Source: Bolinopsis microptera
Taxonomy: Eukaryota > Ctenophora > Tentaculata > Lobata > Bolinopsidae
DNA length: 64,000 bases
Assembly: GCF_026151205.1 (NCBI RefSeq)
Contig: NC_087077.1
Coordinates: forward strand, 16,851,475-16,915,474
Direction: 5' to 3'
Part shown: positions 43,619 to 57,809 of the stretch, piece by piece
Position numbering within the stretch: position 1 is the stretch's first letter
How the letters are laid out: each line of letters begins with the position of its first letter
Program-made: the position numbers and the translations under genes
The notes under the pieces: model-generated
Told to the model about the DNA's origin: nothing
The model's database searches: none
What the model saw: the letters and a program-made list of their open reading frames with translations, nothing else

Positions 43619-46600
43619 TTAAGCCATGCTATCAGAAGTAGTTGGAGTCTCATCTCGTTCCTCCAGAGTATCAAGTATCTTCTCCGTGTCAGATTCTCGT
43701 TTGGGTATGGTGTTACACAGATTGACTATGCTGTTACGGTTACTGAACTCTATAGAACTAGATGATTGGTGTCCCTGAAAATGAGATCAGTTTAAATCTT
43801 TTGTATTCGAATATCAGGAACTGCTTGTCGGACATGCTGGGCGGAGATATGATTCAAATTGTGAAACTGATCAAGAATTTATATGTGGATTTGAGTGAGT
43901 GACAGTTATAATGTGGTAAATGAAAGTGTTGTAATGCGGTGTAGTAAAAGGTGTTGTCAAAAAAGGCCTGACGGGAAGGGTGAGTTGCGATCATCACTTT
44001 CAGTATAAATTACCATCTCTGTTAGTGTTAACAGATTTATACTTTAAACTGTTTGTTAGGTTAAACAAATTGCAGAGAGCGTTAATCATTGACCATCGTG
44101 TTTAAGCTTCATAGGATCAAAGACGTCAAATAGGGCGCAAATCAGCAAATCGGGTGGTCCATTAAAATTTGATCAATCATCGCTTTAGCGGGGAATGGTT
44201 GGTGGGATGGTTATCTAGACTTAGAGGTGAGGAAGGAATGAAAAAGTTTACATAATAAAATAGAGGTGCTTCCATTCGATTTTGTGATAGGCTTTGGGTG
44301 CGTTGAACTAACAGCATTCAATTATTCAGCTCAAATCAAAATAAATATGCTCTGAAAGTTGCTTACCATATTTACCTTAGGACCGCTTGAAGAAGTCTTA
44401 TAATCCTGAGAATTCTTCGAGAATATTCTACAGTAGTAAATAATAGGGTTAAGAGCAGAGTTGAGGTAAATCATGAGGACTCCCCCCATAGTGGCAATGT
44501 ACACGTAACCGGTGTGACCGTACATAACTGTGAAGATCATACTGTCCTTCTCCACAGGGAAAAACCCTGCCTGTGATACGACATTATTTTAGCAAACATT
44601 ATAAGATTATAGTTTAAGAGATTATCAGACATAAGTAACAAGCAATAGTTTAGTTGTTATTATTTCTATTCAGTGTCGATCAGTTTAGTTTACTAGAGAT
44701 CAGGAAGTTTACAACAGCTTCATAACATGTTCCATATAGTTTCCCTCTAGTTCTACACAACTTTATAGTACACGTGCTCTAGTTCCACACAACTTTATAG
44801 TACACGTGCTCTAGTGCCACACAACTTTATAGTTCCCCTCCCTTACCTTCCACATAAGGTACACGATAGAGTTGAACCACCACAGTCCATAGCAGACAGC
44901 AAAGGTAAGGACCACTACCAGCGTGGTGATAGAAGCACTCAGCTGCTTCCTTGAGATGGAGCCCTGCCCCTTATCTGTGATTACTGAGTCGTAGTCCTTT
45001 TTACGGGTCACTATCTGGACAGAGAGTTTGGGGTTAAAGGGGGCGGTTTATGGGGTAAGAATCGGGTGATCCCAGCTTATGTATCACTTTAGTGATAGTT
45101 TGAAGTGGGGAAAGTAATCTCATGTCACTCCTTCACATTGATAGTGAGAATATGTGAGCCGTAAGATGGCACATTGCACTATTTAAGTTCTCAAAATGTT
45201 ACCTTTTTCTTCTGTCTAGCGTAGAGGAGAGCCCCGACTGTAGTAAGGGAGGAGAATATGACTACAAAGCCTGGAAGTAGAAAGGGAGTAACGTAGACAA
45301 GGAGCACTGCCAGACTCAGGGTTATTGTGTTCGTCCAGGGAAACATCCTCTGAGGGAGAGGGTAATTATTGACCTGATTAGCTAATTGTTATTATTAAGA
45401 TAGTTTGGGGTGGTTTAGTTTTGCTACAATTGTTTGGCCTAAATGAAAATGGGGTGTTTTTGTAGCTGAAGGAGATCTAATTTTAAGGCTGGAGCAACTA
45501 TACAACCGTATTTAAATTTATTGCCATACCTCTAGTTTGATAATAATATGGGGCAGGTGATATGTTATAAAATCTATAAAGGGAAGGTGATGATCTATAA
45601 AGGGAAGGTGATGATGAACAATGTACAATGTACAATGTACATGATGTATATACCTCAAGTTTGTCCCACTCACACATGGGGTATATCCTCCAATACTTGT
45701 AAGTACCACCCGCCATGAAGGGGATCAGGGATAGGAAGATGGCTGTTAACCACACCACAGTTAGTGATACTGTGGGGAGCTAGTGTCAGTACTGTTAATT
45801 TACATAGACTAAGAAGTGGGATGATATTAATCAATGGTTCTTGAAGGATTTAATGCTCAGGATTTAATTTAAGGGACGTGCTACAATCATCATAGCCATA
45901 TTGTACGACATTTGACATTCGAATAAAAGGAGCAAAATGCCAATTTATACATCAAAAGAAATAAAAGATAAAGAATCAACTAACCGTAAACATTTCTCCA
46001 GTTAACAACACTGTGATGGTTCATGGGGCGCAGGATAACGTAGCACCTCACCAGAGATAAGATAGCAACTATACTGATACTAGCACGTGACATGATGAAG
46101 TAGCTCACTCCAGCCACGTTACACAGGATCAGCTCTGTTGTAGGGGATATTCCTGGTTGCTGTGGAAAAAGAGGGGTTAGAGATTTTAAACTTCTAGGAG
46201 TTGTGAGCTAGAGTCAGATTATAAAATCCAATCCTTTTCAAAAACAAGTCTTTGGGACATTTCTACTTACAAATTAATCAAATTTGAAGACCAACTAATC
46301 TAAGACTTGGCATTCGATTCAACACCTGAAAACAAAAGGTGCTCGAGTCTGAAATAAGAAATGGTTAAATAGAACTCACCACCCTGCCACTGAACAGCAT
46401 GAGAGCAGTAAAAGGAGCTGACAACAGGGTCTGCAGGAAGTCACAGACAGCTAGATTCAGGAATATAACCAGAGTTAAGGAGCCCAGGTTGTTCCTGTCT
46501 GAATTAAACCTGCTGTGGGAGGTGAGGGTCAGGGGGTGGAGAGGGAGCTCTTATTCAAGTTGCATTCCGGTAAAGTAAAAGTAAACATGATTAATCAAAT

Positions 46601-46941
46601 TATCACCTCATCGTAAATTATTATACTTGCAGCTAACATCTTAAACTCCACAATAATATGCATTATATATCTTTATATTAGACGGACATCCAGAAATTAA
46701 CAAACCTAGATTTAAGGTTGATGATAGCCCTGATAGAGACAGCATTGCCACAAGTAGAGACAAGAGTGAGAACAATGCAGACCAAAGCGAGGAGGATATC
46801 GACGGAAGGGATAGCATGCTGGTTCCACATCATGGTTACTGGGGGAGGACGTTCTGTCACCTGGTCAAGGTACTGTCCCATGTTTACGGAGGAACTGTTG
46901 AGGACAGCCTGGCCTGAGATCTCCAGGGTGCTTTTCTCCAT
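43619..46941 (-). CDS. Class A (rhodopsin-like) GPCR, 8 coding exons, orphan
   Basis: Exons: 46941-46706, 46509-46380, 46159-45985, 45769-45654, 45349-45203, 45014-44847, 44570-44376, 43774-43619 (stop TAA). Total 1,323 nt, 440 residues, all junctions GT/AG with matching phase. N-terminus without signal peptide, with NSS glycosylation site. TM1 has GNAVSI; TM2 has LNLAVCDFLQT; a Cys before TM3 (LILCNV) and one in loop 2 (YPMCEW) can form the usual disulphide. The DRY site reads VRC (LSLVRCYVILRPM). TM5 has FLLPGFVV. TM6 reads FAVCYGLWW, so the usual Trp and Pro of CWxP are replaced. TM7 has NSALNPIIYY. The tail is Ser/Thr-rich. An acceptor (ctattttag) at 46951 implies a 5'-UTR exon further upstream. 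The ligand cannot be inferred; an amine- or peptide-type ancestor is possible. Confidence 0.88.
44748..44836. repeat. 36-bp tandem repeat next to GPCR exon 6 donor
   Basis: A unit of about 36 bp (ccacacaactttatag plus tacacgtgctctag) is repeated about 2.5 times and ends about 10 bp from the minus-strand donor of exon 45014-44847. Confidence 0.9.
45570..45650. repeat. Short tandem repeats next to GPCR exon 4 donor
   Basis: Two copies of ctataaagggaaggtgatga (45575-45614) and three of acaatgt (45618-45639) lie directly intron-side of the donor of exon 45769-45654. Confidence 0.85.
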
Positions 46942-46950
46942 TGTCAGCGC

Positions 46951-49900
46951 TAAAATAGATACACAAGTTTAGACAGCATGTTACGGAAGAGCTTGTCCGG
47001 TTGAAATTGTGTTTTAAAACTAACGCCCTACAGTAATTAGGATTGTTTAAGATTGTTTAATCAAACAATTAATTGTTAATAGCAAACAGTAATACAAATA
47101 CACGAGAGAAACTTTCATTTTCAGAACAACTGCACTTTATTGGGTAGATTAGTCAACAAAAAGACAAGCACAAACAATGACGGACTAAGTTTAACGAGGT
47201 CAATTAGTCAATTTTAAGAGAAACAATCAACTGTCAACTTGGATCATTAATTACTTAGGCGATTGAAAATACCGCGGTAGCGATAATTCTGTTCGTTATT
47301 CAAAGGAATAATGTCAATTCTAGAAGCTTTCTATTTAACACAAACTCTGGATTGCTATTTTTCATAGTAATCAAAGTTGGATAAATTTGTACTGAATTGG
47401 GCACCAGTAAGTCCAGTATAATACATGTATTAAGGCTGAGAACGGAGGGATTTGAAAATGAATATTGGAAATATTAGGCATTTTGGTAGCAAGAAGCATA
47501 AATATTTTACATTACATTTACAGCAAGGATACGTACAATGAAAGTTCAAGAAGAATTATTAAATTTACCAGAATTAAGATTTAAAAGATTAAGACAACTA
47601 GCTTTGAAATTGTAATAAATATACGTCGCGACTCGCGTGACGGGGTAAAAGTGAGCACTGAGTAGTTTAATTCTTGAAACATAATATCCAAATCCGTAAT
47701 CAGGAACACTGAGGTGACTTGTAGACTTCCTCAGACTTCCTTATACGGGATCATTTAATGATCAAATACACCTTAAATGATCAAGTACACCCTCACTCTG
47801 AAGTCAGAATTAGGTAAAATTATTGTTCACGTTCAACAACGTTTTCAGGAAGTGGTACAAGAGATTCCTGAGTATCAACATTAAATATCTTCCCTAGTGC
47901 TGACTGCTGTCGCTACAGTTATATGCGAGATTAGAACAGACGGTGAAATATAATGCATTTTTAGAATAAATCACAATCCTCTAGACCCCTTATCAAAGAC
48001 CCATTATTTCAGCATTATTTTCGCCGTCCTGTTAGAAAAACAAAAAATGTCAGATAAAAAAGACATAAAATTGTGGCAGACAAATTACCACAGCCACGAA
48101 TCTGAAAACACTATTAAAATGTTCATTATAATATCGCGAGCAGTCCCTGACTCTCTTTATAAGCACGATTTTAACACCCTTTGTGTGTCGGATAACAATA
48201 GCAAGAAATAAGAGGTTATAACAACACATGCAGTTAAAAACATGCAGACATATCCTGCATAATTAACATTTTTATAACAAGCCCTGTCTCGACATTACCA
48301 TTGTTTTAACACACGCTCAGAAGTCTGTTTTATTCCTCAGTCAGTTAGCACGCGTCTTAGTATAGTTCCTACATGATCAAGAACAGACAGTTCTATATTA
48401 TAGAATCTATAATATTACATATATTATAGATGTGATACGAAGCACGCGTCTTAAACATGAAGAACCTACTACCACAAGACTCAAGAATAGCTTACTACAA
48501 TTTACAAATAGGCCGGTCTCACATTATTCGTGCAAAGAACCATAAATAGTACAAATGATAACGCCCCCGGCCCACAGCCGCACTTAGCTTGAAGTTTGAA
48601 CATAAAGTGTTCTGGAAGTTATGCGGTAATCGGCGTGTCACAGAATTAAAGCCTATTAAAATCCTGTCGTCACCTCACATGCGCCAGTTAATTCTCGTAC
48701 CACTATACGGCACTACCAGAACCAGTTCCACGACAAATGACCATAATGATAATATCTTGTGCCGAAGCACGCTTGATGGGCCATCCTTCAGAGACAGAGA
48801 CATTAACACGACTCTCTGATATCCTCAGAAATACTTTAACTTCATATTGTCAGCTGAAGGTACAGACGTCAAAGGCCCGAAAAGCGACTGCAAGTGTCAA
48901 AACTGAAATGTTTGCGGAGTAGAGATCGCCGAATGTCGGGGGGCGATGAGGGGCCCTGCGGGGCTTCTAAAACGATTTCGGCAGTAATTGGGGGAAGTCA
49001 GAGTAATGATGAACAACATCAGATTTGTCTAATTGTGTTGAACTAATGCTATATATGAGACATATAACATTAACAAGGTGGATACTTCTCTAATGTTAAA
49101 CTCTAATTCGGAGACGCGTTTAGTTGCCAACTGAGGCCGAAGTAACTGTTTAATATCTGGGATCTTCCTTGCAATTATAAAAGCACGTAATATCTTATGT
49201 CTATGATTCAGAGAGTGCTTGCCAGACAATGTCTGGCCTGCTATTCGCTCCGCCCAACAGGAATTAGGGTCGCAACGTCAGATAAAAATTGGGGTTGTGC
49301 ACGCGTACGCATAGTATAGCCAAGATCTTGAAATTGTTTTATTTAAATAAAGGCTGTGTGATATTCTGGGGTAATGACTACTAATGTGATAATAGTATAA
49401 TAGAAACATAATTACCAGGAGGAGAAACCAAAATTTATAATGGCTCTGTCTAGAATTACTAATCCTCTGGAAACTTTGGGAACAGAGGTCCCGAAATAGT
49501 AAATACACTTACACCACTCAGTAATTATTGTGTACTGATTGGGGTAGTCGTTGTGCGAGCAGCTGGACAGAAGAAAACTGGGTATAATTCCACAAATGTG
49601 CAAAAGTTTCACAACTATGTAAATTGTTACTGGAGATGTGATGACCCTGTTAAGTCTTAACGAAACTCAACATAAGTCATCTAGGATTCTAGGTAGGTCA
49701 CTGCGCAAAAGTTTCACAACTGTTTAAAAGTTTCACAGCTGGGTAAAAGTTTCACAACTTTGAAAAAGTAATCCCGTTTTTTTGCCAATCATTAAAAGTA
49801 ACCAAGTTCTAACTCAAACTGTCTGGTGGAGCCTGGAGACAGCCAGGGTTGGACTCCACGGAACAAAACTACAAAGAGAACCGATCTTGCGAACACTGAA

Positions 49901-52900
49901 ACCAGACAAAACTGAAAAAGTAAAACAGAGCCGAGTAGCTGAGATCACCCTGCTCAACTGCTCAATTTTCAGTTAGTTCAACAAATTACTTGTTCTCAGA
50001 ATTTAAAATATTCTCTTCGCTAAGTTGATATGAAATATAGTGGTTATGGACTGAATATCAGATATTGTTCGTGATTATGGATATTAGCTGATATATTAAA
50101 ATCCCCTCACATTATGTTCGTGATTACTGAAACTCCAAATTCTCCTCTTGTTTCCAGTTTCATTGTGTCCAGATAATGGTACCTGGAACTAACACTGTCA
50201 TAATGGGCGATGACACGGAGACAGCCACAAACATGGTCCACAAATACAGGTTTTAGGTCAACAACTCTTCTCAAAGTCATCGTTTTTCAGGCATTTCGCC
50301 ATTTCGATCGACTGAGAGGCGGCTAAATGACAGAAACCGAAAAGTTCCACGGAATTTAAGTTCATTTAGACAGGACTATTTAGCTGAATAATGCAAACTT
50401 CATCCAAATAGGAAAATCATTTAGCATGGTAAAATTCTACGAATCAGTGGGAAGATATTATAAAAATAGAAATGGCAGATTGAAAAAAGAAGAAAGTTTA
50501 GATTCTCTAAGTAGCTATGACCCAAGAAGGTCGCTGAATACTTATTATGATAGACACTTAGTGGCATATATTGGAGATTTGTGAGCACTTACTATTCTGG
50601 CCGTGTCTGATAAATAGTTTCGAGTATTTTTACTTAGTTTGTTATGTATCCATTGCAGGATTTTGAATTTCTGAGAAACCGTTTCGGTGAAGATGTTCGT
50701 ACGGATATTATCATCCGGTTATATAAGCGATCGATGAATTGCCAAAAGATTTTATCAGTCGCTCGACCATTCAATCGCCTCGCTCCATTTTCATTTAAAT
50801 TGGAACGATTTTCTCAATAGACCTCGTTCTCCGTTTCCCTCAGATTTAAAATATCTCGATAGCAGCTTACGAATTTAGTTACGAATTGTATATGACTTTT
50901 AAGGACAGAAACTTCGAGTCTCGATTCCAAATTACTTTCTTTAGATACATGTTATCGTGCATGAAAAAGGTTTCAGTTGCTGATGTTTTCCTCCATTAAT
51001 TTCCGATTCTTGCTTAATGCTTCTTAAAACTGATGATAGAACTTCTAATTTTGGGCGTGGCCAGAAGAAGTACTACCGATACTGTTCATACTAAGAAACA
51101 ATAAACTGTGAGGAACTAAGACTCCTGACTCTTGTCTTAGTGGGATAAGTTGAAATTAACCTTACATAAGCCATATACTGGTGGAACAGATTACCGAGTT
51201 ACTATACTTCACAGTCTCCAAGTCTGTGTGATTCAACCTGACTAACAGAGCTACTGAAAGCTTGCTATGTCGGTTAATGACGTTAGAAGAGGTTTCCAAC
51301 CTTGTTAAAAGTAGTCTGAACAGTGACTTTGTACTGCTGGAGTACTGAACCAGAACGGGAAATGACGACTTGTAATTTTAAAACAAGCTGTTAACATGGT
51401 CTTTAAAGTTGAATGGTATTCAAGTTGTTAGGTCGGAATTAAAGAAGACTGAAAGTATAGACCAGATCCCTGTCCAGAACTTTAACTCTGTCTAAACCGG
51501 TCTAAGCGGTAACAAAAAGTAGCGGCAAACATCAAAATAAACACACAGAATCCCGTTAGGCAAGTCCAGAGAGGTTAAAAACACGAGGAGTTAGGCAATC
51601 AGAATTTATAATTTAAATGCAATTAAAATTACCGGTGAGGCTGTGGAGATAATTAACTGCATGTGCAAATGAACAATTAGCGCCTAATTAAACGCTCAGC
51701 TCCATGTTTTGTAGGTTGTTAACAAACAGTTACCACACTATCCAGTCATGCAGCTAATTTGTAGTGTTAAACCAACTTGCTCACAAAACTCGGTTAACTA
51801 ACAGTTTTAGAAGTAGAACACACATGTGTGGTGTTCGTAAGCAAACTTTGACGGTAACTGGGTAAAAATTAGGGAAATTTGCAAAAGAAGAGTGATGTTA
51901 CGAGGCTAATCCTGGATGGTGATGGTGGGAATGACTGCTAATCTATGTTCAAAGCACAAACAGATCACTGTAAGGATTGACATTCCAATTTAAGGTTTCC
52001 ACCAACTGGCGCTGGAGTACTCGATCAAACCGATCAAAAATCATCCTCCTCCTCCCATAACATCATAACAATTCATGGCTGGCAAACTTCGATACTCAGA
52101 TCAAAAGATGGATCAATTTGGATTAGAGGATGGCTTCCAGAAATTTGTAAGGTTCTGATTGACGACTGTCCCTGAAGCCGTCGTTGTGGAGCTAACGGCC
52201 CATCTGGCCACAATTTAAAATCTCAGATCACGTTCATGATGAGGAAGACTGCCAAAAATTGCAAGAACTTGAAAAATGTCATGATCTTATCCAATAATGA
52301 GGCCTCGAAAGTCTGCTTCTAATGGAGAGCGGTAGACTACTAGCTAGCCGACAATCCTGAAATTCCCTAAATTCTCTGCTGGGTTTCACTGGTCAGGCGT
52401 AAGTGGCATAGGAGAATGGGGAGCAGGTCCCTTTCTTTGTGCCAATTAGAACTCGGTGGTATTAGGTTTAATTGGAATGAATATGCAATACGGAGTTATA
52501 TCAAGACGTGTTCATCGGCAGCCAGAACTAGCTACAATTGTATAAAGTGCAACCACCTTTTAATATGCAGTATGTTGTATAATATGGGGGGCCAATAAGT
52601 AGTAGATTAAGACCAGCCTAGACAGCTAGACTTAAAATGACAACCATCAAGGTGATAGATAACTTAACAGAACTGGCGAAATATGAGGGGTCTGAACGGA
52701 ACTAGCAAAATAGGAGGGGTATGAACGGAACTAGCAAAATAGGAGGGGTATGAACAAAACTGGAGAAATAGGAGGGGTTCATGGAGACAGCGCAACACCA
52801 CTCAGGCGCTAAAACTGTAAGTCGGTGTGTCGATGATGCCATGCAAGATGAGATCTACAGAGACTCCACACTAACACTAACTACCATAATGACAGTAGAC

Positions 52901-55900
52901 AAGAGCCCGCTGTCCCGAAAACAGACAGGTCAAACTCTAAGTTCGACAGATAGAAAAGTGACAGGTCTCCCTGCATGAGTCACGGCACAACGACAGATGA
53001 CACGACAAAAGACAGCTCGACAGTATTGTCAGCTGCATTTGAAAAATTATGCTTCTTCAAAGCTGTAAAATATCCGAGTATTAGCCATTTAGCTGGCTTT
53101 CGAACCATGACAAAATGCGACGAAAATCTAAATTTAACATCAAAATAAATATGATCATCTCTAACTGCTGTTCGAGGAGTATTAATAACAATTGTACACT
53201 TGGAGTAGTTATATGCAATCTGCTCCACGTACATGTGGTAAACAGAGGCTTGTATTTCCTCATTGGTTAGCTGTGAAGTGGGGTCGTCATGACTACCACC
53301 CTGGCCTGGTTCCAACCACTCCCCCTGTCACATTCAGTAGGTTCTGAGCGCGGAAGAACGTCAGTGCTACGGAGAAAAGGCGTACGTGAGAGAACGGCTA
53401 TTCGGGCAGTCAAAACCTAACGAGCGGCAGGTAAAGTAAACCATGAAAAAGGAAACGATGCAATAATTGGAGAGAGCAGTGAGCAGTGAATGGCAGTGAT
53501 CTGATAGTGATTATAATGATAACTTGGTGTGTAATAAACTGGTATCATCATCATGTGAGGGCCCCATAGAGAATATTAAAAGTGTAACATCTGACAAAGT
53601 AACATATGCTGCAAGTGTAACACTTACTGTTCAGTTAAACAAATGTTTAGACCGACGGCCAACAGATGGCACATTTAGCATGACGTAAGAATTGAGGATT
53701 CATCATTCAGATCTAGGGTCAGGGAATTGTTTAACGAAGGGAGACTTTATGGAGTGAATGGAAAGTGTCGAAACATAACAAGATGGTTAAGACAAATTAG
53801 AACTACTAAGGATTGTTAGCAGATAATCAGATAATCGTTTGAAGTTACAAGCACGTGTGCTACAATCAAATAAACACAAAGGACTAACAGACTAGCACAG
53901 TATGAGAGTTAAAATAAAGAAATAAGAATCGTTTGACAGTGGCATGGAATAAAATCATCACAAACAAGCAACTTAATATGATGTATCTTAGATGATTAGA
54001 AGAAAATCGTTTGACAGTGACATGGAATAAAATCAGCACATAGGTGGTACAAGAAACAAAATATTACGGATCTTAGGACTTAGTAAATGTGAAATTAATT
54101 GAATGTGGCATGGGACTAAATCAGTAGAAACCAGAAACTAAATATGACAGATTCTCGATGAAACCGATTGACAGTGGCAATAGATCAGTACAAACAATAA
54201 ACCAGTACAGACTCCGACAACAAGCACACACACTGGACACTATATTGAACTGTAGCTGTACCACGTGACTGATTCAGTCCCAGAACACGTGACCCAGACA
54301 AGGTCCTCCTATTGGTGGGCCCACTAACGTCTGCACTCCTTATTGTTAACTTTACAGCGCAGTATATGCGGCTAAAATAGCACAACACAAGATATGCTAG
54401 ACACTCTGGAGCTAGATATAGCACTAGAGCACTGGAGTAGCTCTGGAGTAGCAGCGGAGTAGCGCCGGAGTAGCACTGGAGCACTGTGACCAGCGAGACA
54501 CAATAAAGGACCGCAAAATAAACAAGTGAGCAAGTAAATGTAATATTATGTTCTGGTGTTAGTGCCAATATGAGTATTGACTCACTAATGAAACCACAGC
54601 TAGTGCACGATAGCTACACGCGGTCCAATCCAATCATCTGATTGTATACAAGCTCTCTCAGGTAAGCAGTGCACGATTAGCTGTACATATTAGATGATAT
54701 GTATTGTGAAGTCAATCCCGATCAAAATATTCAATCCCGGGATTCGGGAAATCCGACCAAAAAAAATTCGTGATTCCCGAAAATCGGGGGGAAAATCGGG
54801 AATTCCCCACTGAAATTCGTCGGGAAATCCCGGGATCCCACTAGATATGTATAGGAAATTCCAGCTGTATAAGAAAAACCCCGATTTATCGCGTACTTTG
54901 GGAAAGGGAAAACCCGGGATAGATCGGGGTTTTGGTTTTGGGGTCCTAAATTACTATTAAGCTATAACTCTATAAGACAGCAATGGGTGGATAAGGATCG
55001 AAATTCATACAAGCGATATCTTCTTAAAGTTTAAAGTCTTACAAATACACTCAGTAATTAAATAACAGAAATCAGATAAAATTATTGCTGCCTTTGCATT
55101 ATATTGTAAACCATGATACCAAGACCTGTAAATATCAATATTGTACCAGTATGCTCATGGCACGAAGTCGAACCAATCCCAACCCAATCGTCAATCGTGT
55201 TCTGTCATAAGAAAATCCTGTCAAGAATCAAAGTAACCAACCACTAAGGGGTTTTACGAGAACATGGCTTAAAAGCATGCATTGTGCCCTGTATAATTAT
55301 ACAAGTACTACTGTAAGGGATCACGTGTCATGAATTCAATATATCAATCATGAAGCGAAAAGATTTCATTGCATCTACTGGATTATCATTTTGATCTAAA
55401 TAAAAAGTGGACCTAGCAATCGCACAGGGGTTGTGGTCCAGATGCTGTTGACAAACAATCGGAGAAACAACTGTTCCATAACTTTATCAAACATAATATA
55501 TTTTCTTACCCAGCTTGTATCAAATTTCGTATTTCAAGATAATGGTATTTCTAGTTGAATACTAGGTGATATTATGTATAACAAATCCTAGATATTCATC
55601 AGGTGCAACGTTTATCAAATCCTAGTTTTAAATTAGGTGCAATCAACACAGACCCTAGTGTCTCAAACAATGATTTCATTAAAAGTATTAACAATAAATT
55701 ATCCTGGTTATTTATTACAAATGCATTTAACTAAGTATCAAACTTGTCATTGAAAAGTTAAAAGCAAGGTGCGTTAACACCTACAAACAGGTGCAATACT
55801 ACAGTTAAAGAGTTAACAACATGTGGACAATAAGAACTTGTCAACCAGCTAAAATACCGGGCCCGTTCCAGTCTACACTAGCTGTAAATAGGGAGTAGGG

Positions 55901-57001
55901 ACAGACAGAAGCAAGAATCTTAACGCCTCACTACACGTTTAAAATTCTCGCAGTAGGTGATGAATTGAGCACGTCAACGCTGGAATCTCACGGTTTTATC
56001 AATTGTGAAAATTTGGCGATGATGATGACAGAGTGTGGCTTCAGATGTGGGAACATGCGATTATTATTATAGGACGGTGACATGTACAACAAGTGTAACA
56101 GAAACAAAAGCATACAAGTAACAGTTAAAATGTCCACATTAATAGAGCTGTTGTGCAGTACTTGCTAAGTTAAACATATTATGCTATGTAATACATGACT
56201 GGTTACTATTATTGTTAAGGAGGCTGAGTAAGCCCCGAAGTTTAGACTGACAGACTTTCACCGGGAAGCCTACAAAGAGGTAACACATACTCTTAGCAAC
56301 AATATAGGGAAATAAAGGAAACCCCCACTATTTTAATTCCTAGAAGTGATATAACACAAGGTTTTTAAAGTATTGATGAGTTTTGATATTCCCCATAGAC
56401 ACATTGCGAGATGTAGCAAATTTTCACACTACTATACTGAAAATAATTGAGATTGAAAGTTGATTTAGCAGAACAGCCGCAATATATCAGCAAAACACGT
56501 AATAGATGGCGAATACTATTTATAATGCAGGAATAAGATAATTGAGACACAAATAGAAAAAGAGACGCCCTTTGCACTTTGAAAAAACGGTACTAGCCGC
56601 CCCCAACTATCGAAAGAACTCCTATAAAATTAGAAAGATAAAAAACCATATATTTTTACAGATGATGTGACGGAACGAATTGACGACTACAAGTATAAGG
56701 GGTAACTAATTCTCTACCCAATGCTCGGTCAACTCCAGTTAGCGTTGTTAGTTAACCTACTGACTCAGGGTAGTACCACACACTAAAACCAGGTTATATA
56801 TAACTAGGCCCTGACACATTGGTAACATTGGTCCCAGCCTGGGGAGAGGGTCGGAGAGAAACCCTGCGAGGCGGCTAAACACGGAGAGTGACACACGGTC
56901 TAATACCAATATCATAACGACAACTAGGCGAGCATTTCTGGTTACTAGGGGTCGTTTCTTCTGGTTACATCTCGTTATCTTATACGAGAGGTAGGACGTG
57001 T
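46951..57001. other. About 10 kb without a supported gene
   Basis: No exon cluster with recognisable protein similarity was seen on either strand. It may include the untranslated first exon and promoter of the GPCR. Minor features: aaaagtttcacaact repeats (49600-49765), a 29-30-bp tandem repeat (52660-52780), gtagcactggagc-type repeats (54430-54485), and an inverted-repeat-like aatcccgggattcggg region (54715-54930). CACGTG motifs occur at about 53855, 54262, 54285 and 55323. Confidence 0.55.
52660..52780. repeat. 29-30-bp tandem repeat, about four copies
   Basis: Unit containing gaacggaactagcaaaatag and gaggggtat, four copies with divergence at both ends. Confidence 0.9.
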
Positions 57002-57801
57002 GGACCTTTACTGATAGTTGAAATTCGACATATGACGTCATCTAGCGTCATCTAGCGTCATCTAGCGTGAAATATCGCCAGATGATGATAGATGACGCTA
57101 GATGACGCTAGATGACGCTAGATGACGCCAATTAGCGACATTGTCGCTAAGTGCACGGCACCTTTCGAATGTCGCTATCTAGCGCTATCTAGCGCTATCT
57201 AGCGCTATCTAGCGCTATCTAGCGCTATATGACGCTATATGACGCTATATGACGCTATATGACGCTAGATGACGCTAGATGACGCTAAGCACGCAGCACT
57301 GACGCCAGGCGACAGATAGCGCTATTTTCATAAAAATTCTAGGGACGACATCTAGCGTCATCTAGCGTTATATGTTGCCGCGACATCTGACGCTATCTGA
57401 CGCTATCTGACGCCATCTAGCGACATTTGACGACATCTGACGCGACGACATCTGACGCAGGCGACATCAAGCGCTATCTGTCGCCTGGCGTCAGTGCTGC
57501 GTGCTTAGCGTCATCTAGCGTCATCTAGCGTCATATAGCGTCATATAGCGTCATATAGCGCTAGATAGCGCTAGATAGCGCTAGATAGCGCTAGATAGCG
57601 CTAGATAGCGCTAGATAGCGACATTCGAAAGGTGCCGTGCACTTAGCGACAATGTCGCTAATTGGCGTCATCTAGCGTCATCTAGCGTCATCTAGCGTCA
57701 TCTAGCGTCATCTATCATCATCTGGCGATATTTCACGCTAGATGACGCTAGATGACGCTAGATGACGTCATATGTCGAATTTCAACTATCAGTAAAGGTC
57801 C
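57002..57801. mobile_element. 800-bp palindromic DNA element with 8-bp target duplication
   Basis: The left end ggacctttactgatagttga (57002) is the exact reverse complement of the right end at 57801. The arms (about 300 bp each) consist of 10-bp repeats such as ctagatgacg, ctatatgacg and ctatctagcg arranged as mirror images, around a core of about 150 bp. The 8-bp sequence ggacgtgt flanks the element at 56994-57001 and 57802-57809. There is no ORF of its own. TIR plus 8-bp TSD suggests mobilisation by a hAT- or P-like transposase. Confidence 0.93.
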
Positions 57802-57809
57802 GGACGTGT

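Noticed and set aside
48546-48990. GC-richer patch as a possible gene or transposon
   Set aside because: No protein similarity, no matching terminal repeats or target duplication could be found.
52980-53315. Minus-strand frame MEPGQGGSHDDPTS... of 111 codons
   Set aside because: The N-terminal half looks mildly coding, but no family, partner exon or clear splice site was found; left unannotated.
54185-57041. Several minus-strand frames of 70-127 codons
   Set aside because: Low-complexity or hydrophobic translations of AT-rich or repeat DNA without motifs or splice context.
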